29,960 bases of DNA from a virus. The DNA lies in IMG/VR virus record IMGVR_UViG_3300042298_000433, positions 1 to 29,960 of that record. The stretch is one strand, 5' to 3'. Below the pieces are notes generated by a model that saw nothing but the letters and a program-made list of their open reading frames with translations, made no database searches and was not told where the DNA came from. Positions 13,821-19,926 of the stretch are shown here, piece by piece (the stretch's first letter is position 1; the number at the start of each line of letters is the position of its first letter). The translations under genes and the position numbers were made by a program.

Positions 13821-14080
13821 TTCTGTCGGTCAATAGCTATCTGAAGTAGAATCAAATAGCCGATTATGTCAGAGATTGTATCCTCCGTTAAGTCATTGAT
13901 GCCGGAGTTCTTGATACGCATCAGTTTGTCATCAAGTCTACAACCCAGATTATCAATGGCGTTCCCACGACCAAAGATATTAGCAGGATTGAGAGCAGAA
14001 TCTCCATACGCTTGATTCTTTTCGGTGAGAAGTTTTTTGATCGCATCGCACTTTTCTTCAATTTGTTGTGACGTGTTCAT
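13817..14080 (-). CDS. DUF1599 / nucleotide-modification-associated (Nmad1-like) protein
   Basis: 87 residues from the ATG at 14080. LTEKNQAYGDSALNP, IFGRGNAID, RLDDKLMRI and EDTISDIIGYLILLQIA follow the order of the DUF1599 family, an all-helical fold related to MazG-type pyrophosphohydrolases; acidic residues E and D in these helices would bind magnesium. The family is often found with nucleotide or base modification genes. No clear base-modifying enzyme is visible in the window, so its substrate is open. A consensus promoter ends 3 bases before this ATG. Confidence 0.78.
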   Translation of the reverse strand: MNTSQQIEEKCDAIKKLLTEKNQAYGDSALNPANIFGRGNAIDNLGCRLDDKLMRIKNSGINDLTEDTISDIIGYLILLQIAIDRQK

Positions 14081-14083
14081 AAG

Positions 14084-14113
14084 CAAATGTAGTTATTCCT
14101 CCGCATTATCAAA
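14084..14113 (-). promoter_or_regulatory. internal promoter, possibly leaderless
   Basis: On the - strand TTTG (14113-14110), 18-base spacer, TACATTTG (14091-14084), then CTT and the ATG at 14080. The usual start point for such promoters would fall at or beside the ATG. Confidence 0.55.
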
Positions 14114-14422
14114 CTCTACACGGTGAACAGATTTTTTATCACCATTACAAACAATAATACGACCATTGTGAAGATTAAAGAATATGTACTTTTCTTCCGA
14201 CCCGGTGTAGTCATTAATGTCAACTTTAAAGATGTATCCATTGATAGATAGCCTGTCTCCAACTATCTCACACTCATTTCGTTTTTCAAAACTATAGGTG
14301 AAGTAGATTACTAGAAACTTTAGCCAGTTTGCTTTCCATCCATTAGGGTCAAATGTTAAGGATTCCTTGCTTGGGTTCTGGCTTTTCTTCGTATTGCTTT
14401 GCTGCGTAGAATCGTTCTCCAT
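14093..14422 (-). CDS. unknown 109-residue protein
   Basis: The start overlaps the helicase gene by 74 bases in another frame; no later good start exists. The N-terminal about 20 residues are Ser/Asn/Lys-rich and probably disordered. The rest is mixed, with WLKFLVIYFTYSFE and beta segments (LSINGYIFKVDIND, KYIFFNLHNGRIIVC). Not recognised. The promoter for the next gene lies inside its 3' end. Confidence 0.6.
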   Translation of the reverse strand: MENDSTQQSNTKKSQNPSKESLTFDPNGWKANWLKFLVIYFTYSFEKRNECEIVGDRLSINGYIFKVDINDYTGSEEKYIFFNLHNGRIIVCNGDKKSVHRVEFDNAEE

Positions 14423-15305
14423 CTTTCATTTCATAATATCTGTTGCGTACTCTGTCGTAGTACATATAAACATAACCCAAGTTGCCGACAATCTTTGGCT
14501 TGGCTTTGACGATGCTAATCTTAACTTGATTAGGCTCGTAGGGGATTCCGTGTTCGTCCTCAAGGCCGTAAGGACAGCGCCAGACATTGACAATCATCAT
14601 ACCTTTGCGTGACCATTGCATACCTCCTGCGATGTCGTTCATAGTCGGGATGTCCACATAGCCAACTCCGTTCTTGTACTTTGTCTGCTGGTGCTTGGTG
14701 TGTACGGTAACGATGGTGTGGTAGTCACGCTCTGATGAGTGCTTACGCACACGAGTAAGTACCTGACCGATGGCGATGTCATCACGGACACCGGAAGCGA
14801 TGTCTGTCTTAATCTCTGTGAATGGATCAATACAACAGCCGTCAATCTTTACTCCAGACTTCTCAATCTCCTCAACCGAAGTGTAGAAACCCTCGATGGT
14901 CATATCCTTTAGGCCACAATCAATGATAAAGAAGTGCTGCATAATAAAGTTAAGCGCACGTTCAGCCTCATCATCTGATGCAGTAATCTTATCATTGAGG
15001 ATGTAAGGCTTACGCAGGTACACCCAGCATAATTCTGCGAACAAGTCAGCAGGAGAGCCGGTCTCTGGGGAGTATACAGCCCACTTCCAACCACTGTACT
15101 GGGAAAGGTTCATCATAATCTCAAACGCAAACTGAGACTTACCCTGATGCGCCCCAGCATAGATGTAGGTGGTACTTCCACGCTTGAGTGAATACTTGTC
15201 AAAGAGTCCTGAGAAGCCGGGATAGTCACCACGCTTCATACCCTCGGTACGCATAGACCTAAGTTGGTCACGCACCTTGTCTACGGTGAAGATAAATTCT
15301 TTCAT
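14349..15305 (-). CDS. replicative DNA helicase, DnaB/RecA-fold ATPase domain
   Basis: 318 residues. Walker A GAHQGKS at 51-57; Walker B segment KIDGCCIDPF at about 153-162 with the acidic residue in the usual place; TIVTVHTKHQ at about 197-206 fits the DnaB H3 motif; GGMQWSRKGMMIVNV and a late arginine-rich strand follow. The N-terminal primase-interaction domain of full DnaB (about 150 residues) is absent, as in several phage helicases. No primase gene is seen in the window. It would unwind the phage replication fork. It starts with an ATG followed by a T-rich upstream strand and lies 16 bases after the next gene up. Confidence 0.85.
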   Translation of the reverse strand: MKEFIFTVDKVRDQLRSMRTEGMKRGDYPGFSGLFDKYSLKRGSTTYIYAGAHQGKSQFAFEIMMNLSQYSGWKWAVYSPETGSPADLFAELCWVYLRKPYILNDKITASDDEAERALNFIMQHFFIIDCGLKDMTIEGFYTSVEEIEKSGVKIDGCCIDPFTEIKTDIASGVRDDIAIGQVLTRVRKHSSERDYHTIVTVHTKHQQTKYKNGVGYVDIPTMNDIAGGMQWSRKGMMIVNVWRCPYGLEDEHGIPYEPNQVKISIVKAKPKIVGNLGYVYMYYDRVRNRYYEMKDGERFYAAKQYEEKPEPKQGILNI

Positions 15306-15321
15306 TGTTTTTTTTTCTTAA

Positions 15322-15579
15322 TTACTTATTTCTCTTTCCAAGTAATTCGGACTTGGTTATTTCCGCTAGGCGAAAGTCCTTAACTTTTGTGCTGTCTTTT
15401 ACTCCAAGCCGGGCCATACTCATACCCATTGCAATTATGTCCTTGTTGATTTGTTCTAGCTCGCTAGCATAGGACATAATCCAACCTTTCTTGATGACGT
15501 TGTGGTACCCACTGCCAATCTTTTTCTTCCAAGTGAATACACCCTCGGTGTACCAAATGTCGTCGTTAATTTCTTCCAT
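15322..15579 (-). CDS. unknown 85-residue protein
   Basis: Basic and helical, with three aromatic-rich strands at the start (DIWYTEGVFTWKKKIGSGYH) and a helix (ASELEQINKDIIAMGMSMAR). No domain recognised. It lies between SSB-like and helicase genes and follows a terminator hairpin, so its level may depend on read-through. A helicase-loader role is possible from position only. Confidence 0.6.
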   Translation of the reverse strand: MEEINDDIWYTEGVFTWKKKIGSGYHNVIKKGWIMSYASELEQINKDIIAMGMSMARLGVKDSTKVKDFRLAEITKSELLGKRNK

Positions 15580-15582
15580 AGC

Positions 15583-15610
15583 AAAAAAAGAGGGGGAACA
15601 AGTCCCCCTC
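15583..15610 (-). terminator. intrinsic terminator after the SSB-like gene
   Basis: On the - strand GAGGGGGA / TCCCCCTC (15610-15603 and 15597-15590), loop of five, then seven T. Genes continue downstream on the same strand, so it may lower helicase expression relative to SSB. Confidence 0.88.
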
Positions 15611-15631
15611 GTTATTAAGATTGCTGTAAAA

Positions 15632-15898
15632 TTAGAACGGCAAATCGTCGTTCACAACAGGAGCCTGTGAGTCAACACGCTTTCCACTAGACTGCGGAGC
15701 AGCACCAGATGCTTTGTAATTGTTGATCTCGGCATACTTGCCATTCTTTCCAGACTTGATGTCGATGTGCAGCCATCCTCCTTCGTTCTTGGCCTCAGCC
15801 ATTTTCTCGAAGTCTTGTGGACCAAACTTCAGTTTGATGATCTCTCCGTACTGGGTAGCAATCACGTCTACCTTGCCGATGAATGTTTTGTCGCTCAT
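15632..15898 (-). CDS. small SSB-like single-strand DNA-binding protein
   Basis: 88 residues. The first 60 are beta-rich (TFIGKVDVIATQYGEIIKLKFG, GGWLHIDIKSGKNGKYAEIN), compatible with a reduced OB-fold. A Ser/Gly/Pro-rich linker follows, and the protein ends in VVNDDLPF. An acidic tip ending Asp-Asp-Leu-Pro-Phe is the partner-binding tail of bacterial SSB. The core is shorter than the about 110 residues of a normal OB-fold SSB, so it is either a minimal form or a different fold that has taken on an SSB-like tail. Neighbours (exonuclease, helicase) support the role. Confidence 0.7.
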   Translation of the reverse strand: MSDKTFIGKVDVIATQYGEIIKLKFGPQDFEKMAEAKNEGGWLHIDIKSGKNGKYAEINNYKASGAAPQSSGKRVDSQAPVVNDDLPF

Positions 15899-15903
15899 GG
15901 TTT

Positions 15904-16311
15904 TTATTTATTTAAAATTAATTCTTGCAGGTGATTAATACGTTGTTCTGTTCTCGCAATAGCAGCTTCTGCTCGCTCAAGCCGTGATGCGATGTCAATT
16001 GGGTTTTGCATTTCTGTAGTCACTGAACTATATAGCACCCGATACAAGTGGGAGTATTGAAGGTCAGCCATTCTGTTCTGGTGGGATAGGCATAAGTGAG
16101 ATGCAGACTTATAGTGGATGTTAAGAAGCCGTGCGATTCGGGCCACGATGATTCCGTGGTTGTAAAGAACGGCTGCACACAATGCTCTTGCGAGGACTGA
16201 TTCTTTTTTCTTTGATCCATTTAGCATTAAGTCTTTGTCTAAACCTCCTATCCGTGAGCATACAGTATCAAGAACTAAGTTCTCGAATTGTGTTGATTTT
16301 TTTTCGGACAT
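15904..16311 (-). CDS. helix-turn-helix protein, distantly DnaA domain IV-like
   Basis: 135 residues. KKESVLARALCAAVLYNHGIIVARIARLLNIHYKSASHLCLSHQNRM (about residues 35-80) has the order of a DnaA domain IV: a helix starting with Ala-Arg, a turn, IARLLN-like helix and a recognition helix with SASHLC where DnaA has HSTVLHA. The rest ends in a coiled coil (SRLERAEAAIARTEQRINHL), which suggests dimers. It lacks an ATPase domain. It could bind replication-origin or operator DNA. The better DnaA-IV match in the window is at 19399; this one is weaker. Confidence 0.55.
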   Translation of the reverse strand: MSEKKSTQFENLVLDTVCSRIGGLDKDLMLNGSKKKESVLARALCAAVLYNHGIIVARIARLLNIHYKSASHLCLSHQNRMADLQYSHLYRVLYSSVTTEMQNPIDIASRLERAEAAIARTEQRINHLQELILNK

Positions 16312-16313
16312 AG

Positions 16314-17045
16314 TTAAAGTGTTGAACGGTAAACGCTACCGAATTTATACTCACCATCCATAAAGCAATGCTTGTACAGTGATGTGGCTTCAATCAGTTT
16401 TGCAACACCTCGGTCAATAAACTCGTCCGAACACTCGAAGATACCAATCTCAACAGGATGTTCCTTCGTTACAACTACAAAGATAAACCTATCGCCACCA
16501 AACAAATGCTTGTAAAGGGCTGCTTGTCTATCGTAGTTATACTCTCTGGCTTTCTTATGGAAGTCAGCAACAGAGCTTGAAGTGGTCTTCAAGTCAATAA
16601 TGACACGAGAAAAACCATCGTCAAGTATTCCGTCTGCCTTTGCCTTAACAGGAACACCAAAGGAATCTCCGACAGCGGGAACTTCAGCCTTGAAGATTGA
16701 ACGGTCAATAAGACCAGTCAACTCTTGGGAGTAGTCAAGCCTCTCACGCACAGCGCAATAGTTCTCGTACTCTTTTGAAGTAAGGATAATTTTGCCTTCG
16801 TTGAGCTTTGCAAACTCTTTGTAAGCAGCACCGTACCTTCTGTCAGCATACTCTACTGCAAGATCAATACCCTCCAAGAAGTAGGAGTGAACGGCACGAC
16901 CAAAGTAGTAGGCAGGAATATCCTTCTGTTCCCAGAGTCTGTTCTTCCAAAGGTAGAACTTGTCAAGGGACTCCATAAGAATACCCATCGAGGAGTTCGA
17001 CAGGTATTCTCTATCGGAGTAGTATTCTTCGTCAGTTTGGAACAT
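16314..17045 (-). CDS. PD-(D/E)XK exonuclease of the RecE/Cas4-like type
   Basis: 243 residues. GRAVHSY (Gly49, His53), VKAKADGILDD with Asp138, IIDLKTT with Asp151 and Lys153, then YNYDRQAALY with Gln174 and Tyr178 are the ordered motifs of this nuclease group. With the annealing protein encoded just upstream it makes a phage recombination pair: the nuclease resects ends and the annealase pairs the exposed strands. The start overlaps the ERF stop by one base (TAATG), so the two are translated together. Codon use matches the neighbours. Confidence 0.88.
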   Translation of the reverse strand: MFQTDEEYYSDREYLSNSSMGILMESLDKFYLWKNRLWEQKDIPAYYFGRAVHSYFLEGIDLAVEYADRRYGAAYKEFAKLNEGKIILTSKEYENYCAVRERLDYSQELTGLIDRSIFKAEVPAVGDSFGVPVKAKADGILDDGFSRVIIDLKTTSSSVADFHKKAREYNYDRQAALYKHLFGGDRFIFVVVTKEHPVEIGIFECSDEFIDRGVAKLIEATSLYKHCFMDGEYKFGSVYRSTL

Positions 17046-17677
17046 TAACCGAAGATTTGCTTAATCTGCTCTTCTGTTGCAGCGTACTTCACAAGGGCTG
17101 TGCGTACATCTTCTGCCTTCCCAAACTCAACAGCAGTCTTCATGCGATCAATGATTTCTGATGTCAGTGGCTGCTTGACTGGAGCCTGTGATACTGGCGC
17201 ACCTTTTCCGTGGGTGTTGGTAGCGTCAGCATCTTTGGTATCGTCAATTAAGAACATACCATTGAGTGCGTACTTCCGAGCGTAGGACGATGACGAGCCA
17301 AAGGACTGGGCGATGTCCATCCCCTTGCGATTCGGGTCAATACCTGCCTGTGCAGATACCCGTGCCGAGGTGTGACCATCAGTTACCGACACCGTGGCCT
17401 CAACGTACATCATTCCGCTGGCTTCAACAGAATGAATCGTGTCGCTGATAGTCATCCGCAAGGAATACTTCTTGAGTAGCGGCTTTACTGCTTCAAGGAT
17501 GTCCTCTGCGTTCCGGTAGGCGTACTTACCGAAGGAGTTGTACTGCCCCTTTGGGGCTTTCAGTTCGTGTTGAACTGCAATCAGCCGATCATCAAACGAT
17601 GATGTGGGCAGGGTTTGAACTGCTACCTCATCGAATGAAGTGGGCAGCTCTGGCGCTTCTTGTTTTCTAGTTGCCAT
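17045..17677 (-). CDS. erf: ERF-family single-strand annealing protein
   Basis: 210 residues. The ERF core is visible: AVQHELKAPKGQYNSFGKYAYRNAEDILEAVKPLLKKY-like region (residues about 34-72), then ARVSAQAGIDPNRKGMDIAQ and SFGSSSSYARKYALNGMFLIDDTKDAD (to about residue 155). The C-terminal third is a linker and a small helical domain. The protein pairs complementary single strands in phage recombination and repair. It is the first gene after a consensus promoter (17703-17733), so it heads the recombination-replication operon. The N-terminus to residue 25 is probably disordered. Confidence 0.9.
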   Translation of the reverse strand: MATRKQEAPELPTSFDEVAVQTLPTSSFDDRLIAVQHELKAPKGQYNSFGKYAYRNAEDILEAVKPLLKKYSLRMTISDTIHSVEASGMMYVEATVSVTDGHTSARVSAQAGIDPNRKGMDIAQSFGSSSSYARKYALNGMFLIDDTKDADATNTHGKGAPVSQAPVKQPLTSEIIDRMKTAVEFGKAEDVRTALVKYAATEEQIKQIFG

Positions 17678-17702
17678 TGTTTTTGGTTTTAATTAAACAT
17701 TA

Positions 17703-17733
17703 CAAATATAACAATACTTTGGATAAAAAACAA
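17703..17733 (-). promoter_or_regulatory. promoter of the ERF-exonuclease-SSB operon
   Basis: On the - strand TTG (17733-17731), 20-base spacer, TATATTTG (17710-17703), 25 bases before the ERF ATG. The leader ends in AAAACCAAAAACAATG. Confidence 0.65.
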
Positions 17734-17738
17734 CATCA

Positions 17739-17885
17739 CTACCAATTTTCTTCTTGGTCATCAGAAGTTTTATCCATCATATTCGAGATAATAAAAAACT
17801 TTAGGTTATAGTTTGGTTCCATCTTTAATTGCTTAAAGGCCTTGTCAATGCTTTCAGACAGTGCGTCGTAGTGCTTATCCTTCAT
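17739..17885 (-). CDS. unknown 48-residue protein
   Basis: ATG at 17885 overlaps the stop region of the upstream gene by 11 bases; 48 codons run to TAG at 17741-17739. The peptide begins MKDKHYDALSESIDKAFKQL, amphipathic helix, and ends acidic (DDQEENW). Overlap with the upstream gene and the lack of another explanation for this gap support it. Confidence 0.5.
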   Translation of the reverse strand: MKDKHYDALSESIDKAFKQLKMEPNYNLKFFIISNMMDKTSDDQEENW

Positions 17886-18159
17886 CTAATTCTTCATAAT
17901 GCTCTCCCGTATTCCCATTTTGTCCAATGATATTCATTCGGCGGTTTAAGGCATCTTCTTCTTTACGCCAATAGGCAATCTTTTCTGCCGTGTTATTTAG
18001 CTTCTCGTTGGTGTTAGTATCCCACTGGTATTCGCACTTGCCATCCTTAATAGGTGGGTTCATAAAGTAGGATTGCCACATTCCCGTAGGGGCAGTGAAG
18101 CGGTAGCACGTTTCTTTTAGTTCGCACCCCTCCCCCGTGCATTTAGTAATGTCGGTCAT
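17875..18159 (-). CDS. cysteine-containing small conserved phage protein
   Basis: 94 residues from the ATG at 18159, which has an A-rich leader (AAAAACAAAATAGAA); a longer form from TTG at 18189 is less likely. DITKCTGEGCELKETCYRFT and KDGKCEYQW give four Cys with CxxxxC-like spacing, seen in small phage proteins that may bind zinc. The C-terminal half is a charged helix. Function unknown. Confidence 0.6.
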   Translation of the reverse strand: MTDITKCTGEGCELKETCYRFTAPTGMWQSYFMNPPIKDGKCEYQWDTNTNEKLNNTAEKIAYWRKEEDALNRRMNIIGQNGNTGEHYEELDEG

Positions 18160-18181
18160 TTCTATTTTGTTTTTATTTGCA

Positions 18182-18400
18182 TCATTCAATTGTCAAATTA
18201 TTGGCATTAAGTAGCGAATGCAAATCTTTCCGTATCGTAGCGTAGCATTTGTACTTTTCCTCTGGCAACTCTCCGTACTTTAAGTTCGATCGCAGGTTTT
18301 GGTCTAACTGCCAAAGGACGTGCTTGAACATACCGCCGTTGACGGCCTCCATAAACTCTGTCTCCTCTTCTGGTAAATTAAATTCAAGAATTGCTTTCAT
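18182..18400 (-). CDS. small conserved phage protein (MKAILEFNLPEEETEF type)
   Basis: 72 residues: MKAILEFNLPEEETEFMEAVNGG, then LWQLDQNLRSNLKYGELPEE. I recall this N-terminal strand plus helix from many tailed phages as a protein of unknown function beside replication genes. The stop lies just ahead of the next gene's leader. It is probably soluble and cytoplasmic. Confidence 0.7.
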   Translation of the reverse strand: MKAILEFNLPEEETEFMEAVNGGMFKHVLWQLDQNLRSNLKYGELPEEKYKCYATIRKDLHSLLNANNLTIE

Positions 18401-18401
18401 T

Positions 18402-18674
18402 TCAAGATTGTAAATGAATTTCTTCTAGTGATGCCTCAAGCATATTGTGTATACCACGCTGCATACTTGAGAACGACAAGTCTTTTTCCTCGTCATCAAG
18501 CGTATCAAGATACTGCTGCAAGTGCTTCTCCAACTTAGCCGTTAGGTTGTTTACCAATGACTTGATGTCGTGCTTGTACAGTCTTGTCTCTTTCAGCTCA
18601 TCCATCAGCTCCAACTGGCACTGCTGTAAGATGATTAGTTTAGTTGCAAGACGAACGTGCTTAGGTACTTCCAT
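18402..18674 (-). CDS. unknown 90-residue helical protein
   Basis: Nearly all helix (KLIILQQCQLELMDELKETRLY, then LTAKLEKHLQQYLDTLDDEEK). One base separates it from the next gene down. No recognised domain. Confidence 0.6.
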   Translation of the reverse strand: MEVPKHVRLATKLIILQQCQLELMDELKETRLYKHDIKSLVNNLTAKLEKHLQQYLDTLDDEEKDLSFSSMQRGIHNMLEASLEEIHLQS

Positions 18675-18736
18675 TGCTTTGTTATTTGGTGGTTAGATAT
18701 GCTTCCATCGTGGAAGTCTTGATAGTCTTCTTCCAT
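18635..18736 (-). CDS. possible 33-residue ORF
   Basis: ATG at 18736, 33 codons to TAA at 18637-18635, overlapping the 90-residue gene by 40 bases. It begins MEEDYQDFHDG. It fills the space between tRNA and next gene but has no other support. Confidence 0.25.
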   Translation of the reverse strand: MEEDYQDFHDGSISNHQITKQWKYLSTFVLQLN

Positions 18737-18749
18737 AATTTAGTTTTTG

Positions 18750-18821
18750 TAGCTCCGCCCAGAATCGAACTGGGAACCAGTGCTTAGAAGGCACTTGTTA
18801 TATCCGTTTAACTACGGAGCC
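18750..18821 (-). tRNA. tRNA-Arg(UCU)
   Basis: Read on the - strand: acceptor stem GGCTCCG / CGGAGCT, D-stem GTTA / TAAC, anticodon stem AGTGC / GCACT with loop CTTCTAA (anticodon TCT), T-stem CCCAG / CTGGG with loop TTCGATT, discriminator A. The CCA end is not encoded. It reads AGA codons; phages often carry tRNAs for codons common in their genes and rare in the host, which cannot be tested here. Confidence 0.95.
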
Positions 18822-18826
18822 ACGAA

Positions 18827-18834
18827 CAAAGATA
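18827..18834 (-). promoter_or_regulatory. -7 box directly upstream of the tRNA
   Basis: TATCTTTG on the - strand, ending 5 bases before the tRNA 5' end, so the tRNA may be made from its own start point as well as by processing. No good -33 box at normal distance (a TTG at 15 bases only). Confidence 0.45.
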
Positions 18835-18838
18835 GTAA

Positions 18839-19042
18839 TTATTCGGCATCAATAGTACCACCACGAAGTGCAATAGTACCACGATAGTATTTCTTACGAT
18901 TGTAAGAATCACGCTCTTCCAACTCCGGAGCGCAGAATCCAAAATGGTTAAGAAACGAATTGCTATAGTCGTTCTTAGCCAGCCCCTGCTCTACCAATCG
19001 GTAGTAGTTCTGCCGATCAGAATACCTGTCCTTTTTACTCAT
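18839..19042 (-). CDS. unknown 67-residue basic protein
   Basis: The ATG at 19042 overlaps the upstream stop by 8 bases, so it is preferred to a longer reading from 19183. The product (MSKKDRYSDRQNYYRLVEQG, later NRKKYYRGTIALRGG) is rich in Tyr, Arg and Lys. No domain recognised. Confidence 0.6.
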   Translation of the reverse strand: MSKKDRYSDRQNYYRLVEQGLAKNDYSNSFLNHFGFCAPELEERDSYNRKKYYRGTIALRGGTIDAE

Positions 19043-19295
19043 GGTTGTAAACTTCGTATGGTTCCAACTCATAAAGAACTTCAACCACGTTGCACCATAG
19101 TTCAAGTTCACGCATTCCAAATGCTTCATCTGGCAGACACCCAATAGCATCAGCAACTTCCTGCGCTTGACGCTTCGCTCCATCTATTGCTAGCATAGCA
19201 ATGTAACCACCATCCAATTTTGAACCAAGAGCCAACTTTAAGTATTGCAACTCTGAGTCAAATAGCCGTTGTGCGATTTCTTTTGCTTCAGTCAT
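19035..19295 (-). CDS. unknown 86-residue protein
   Basis: Helical, acidic (MTEAKEIAQRLFDSELQYLKLALG, then AKRQAQEVADAIGCLPDEAFG). The last part is rich in Glu and Tyr. Not recognised. It lies 11 bases after the 30-residue membrane peptide gene and is probably co-translated with the 67-residue gene below it. Confidence 0.6.
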   Translation of the reverse strand: MTEAKEIAQRLFDSELQYLKLALGSKLDGGYIAMLAIDGAKRQAQEVADAIGCLPDEAFGMRELELWCNVVEVLYELEPYEVYNHE

Positions 19296-19306
19296 TTTGT
19301 TTTTTG

Positions 19307-19399
19307 TTAAATTAATTCACCGACGATTGTTCCAACAATGATTCCAAGAAGGAAAAAGAACGCTGCAAGTACAGCGATGTCTCTAATTACTTTATCCAT
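19307..19399 (-). CDS. 30-residue single-helix membrane peptide
   Basis: ATG at 19399 shares its A with the stop of the DnaA-IV-like gene (TAATG). 30 codons run to TAA at 19309-19307. MDKVIRDIA is followed by a 17-residue hydrophobic stretch with small-residue spacing (FLLGIIVGTIVG), as in helix-packing peptides. The one-base stop-start overlap and clear membrane character make a chance ORF unlikely. Role unknown. Confidence 0.6.
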   Translation of the reverse strand: MDKVIRDIAVLAAFFFLLGIIVGTIVGELI

Positions 19400-19860
19400 T
19401 ACAGTGGTTGATTAAGTTCTTCCTCGTGTTCCAATTCTTTCTTAATGAAGTATAGCATCCGGTTGGTAGCATACTTTGAATTTCCAAAATAAGGGTCTCT
19501 AGAGCGCAATATAGATACTATCTCGGTAGCCATAGTCTGATACTCATTGTCAGTCTTGAAACGATTTCCCAGCGTGTTTCTTACGGCTTGATATACCTCG
19601 TCGTAGATAACAGACATCTGTCGGTCTCCACACTCAAGCAGGTTCTTTACCTCCTTGATGCTGTTGATGATCGTTGCGTGGGTCTTACCTAACAACCGAC
19701 CAATCTCAGACAGCCCCATATCGGCATTGTTATATAAGATGAACGCCACTGCGTGGCGGTAGTACACCACCTCTCGCTTACGAGTAGATGCACGAAGGTC
19801 TACGCCAAGTTTGAACTCAACGATACCAATCAGGTCTTTCTTCAGAATTTTGTGTAGCAT
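19399..19860 (-). CDS. DnaA domain IV-like DNA-binding protein
   Basis: 153 residues. RKREVVYYRHAVAFILYNNADMGLSEIGRLLGKTHATIINSIKEVKNL (about residues 27-75) follows domain IV of DnaA helix by helix: basic loop, long helix, LSEIG helix, then GKTHATIINSIKEV in place of the DnaA signature GRDHSTVLHA. No AAA+ ATPase part is present, so it binds DNA without ATP control. The C-terminal half is helical (NEYQTMATEIVSILRSR, then FIKKELEHEEEL). The start codon lies inside an 18-bp palindrome, and an AT-rich tract follows upstream: self-regulation or origin binding is likely. It could be a replication initiator or a transcription switch. Confidence 0.8.
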   Translation of the reverse strand: MLHKILKKDLIGIVEFKLGVDLRASTRKREVVYYRHAVAFILYNNADMGLSEIGRLLGKTHATIINSIKEVKNLLECGDRQMSVIYDEVYQAVRNTLGNRFKTDNEYQTMATEIVSILRSRDPYFGNSKYATNRMLYFIKKELEHEEELNQPL

Positions 19861-19876
19861 AATGTAATTACATTAT
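19859..19876. repeat. 18-bp palindrome over the start codon of the DnaA-IV-like gene
   Basis: ATAATGTAATTACATTAT is a perfect palindrome; its first two bases are part of the ATG on the - strand. ATGTAATTACATTATA (19862-19877) is identical to 23999-24014 in the late control region. A near copy of the half site (TATAATGTT) follows at 19876-19884. Confidence 0.8.
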
Positions 19877-19925
19877 ATAATGTTATTAAATTATATATTA
19901 ATATATATAATATAATATAATTATA
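19861..19925. other. 65-bp AT-rich tract, possible origin or operator
   Basis: Apart from two C/G base pairs in the palindrome and two near its ends, the tract is only A and T, with runs of TATA and TAATA. It is far more AT-rich than its surroundings and separates the DnaA-IV-like gene from the 115-residue gene upstream. An unwinding element or a regulatory gap would both fit. Confidence 0.45.
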
Positions 19926-19926
19926 G

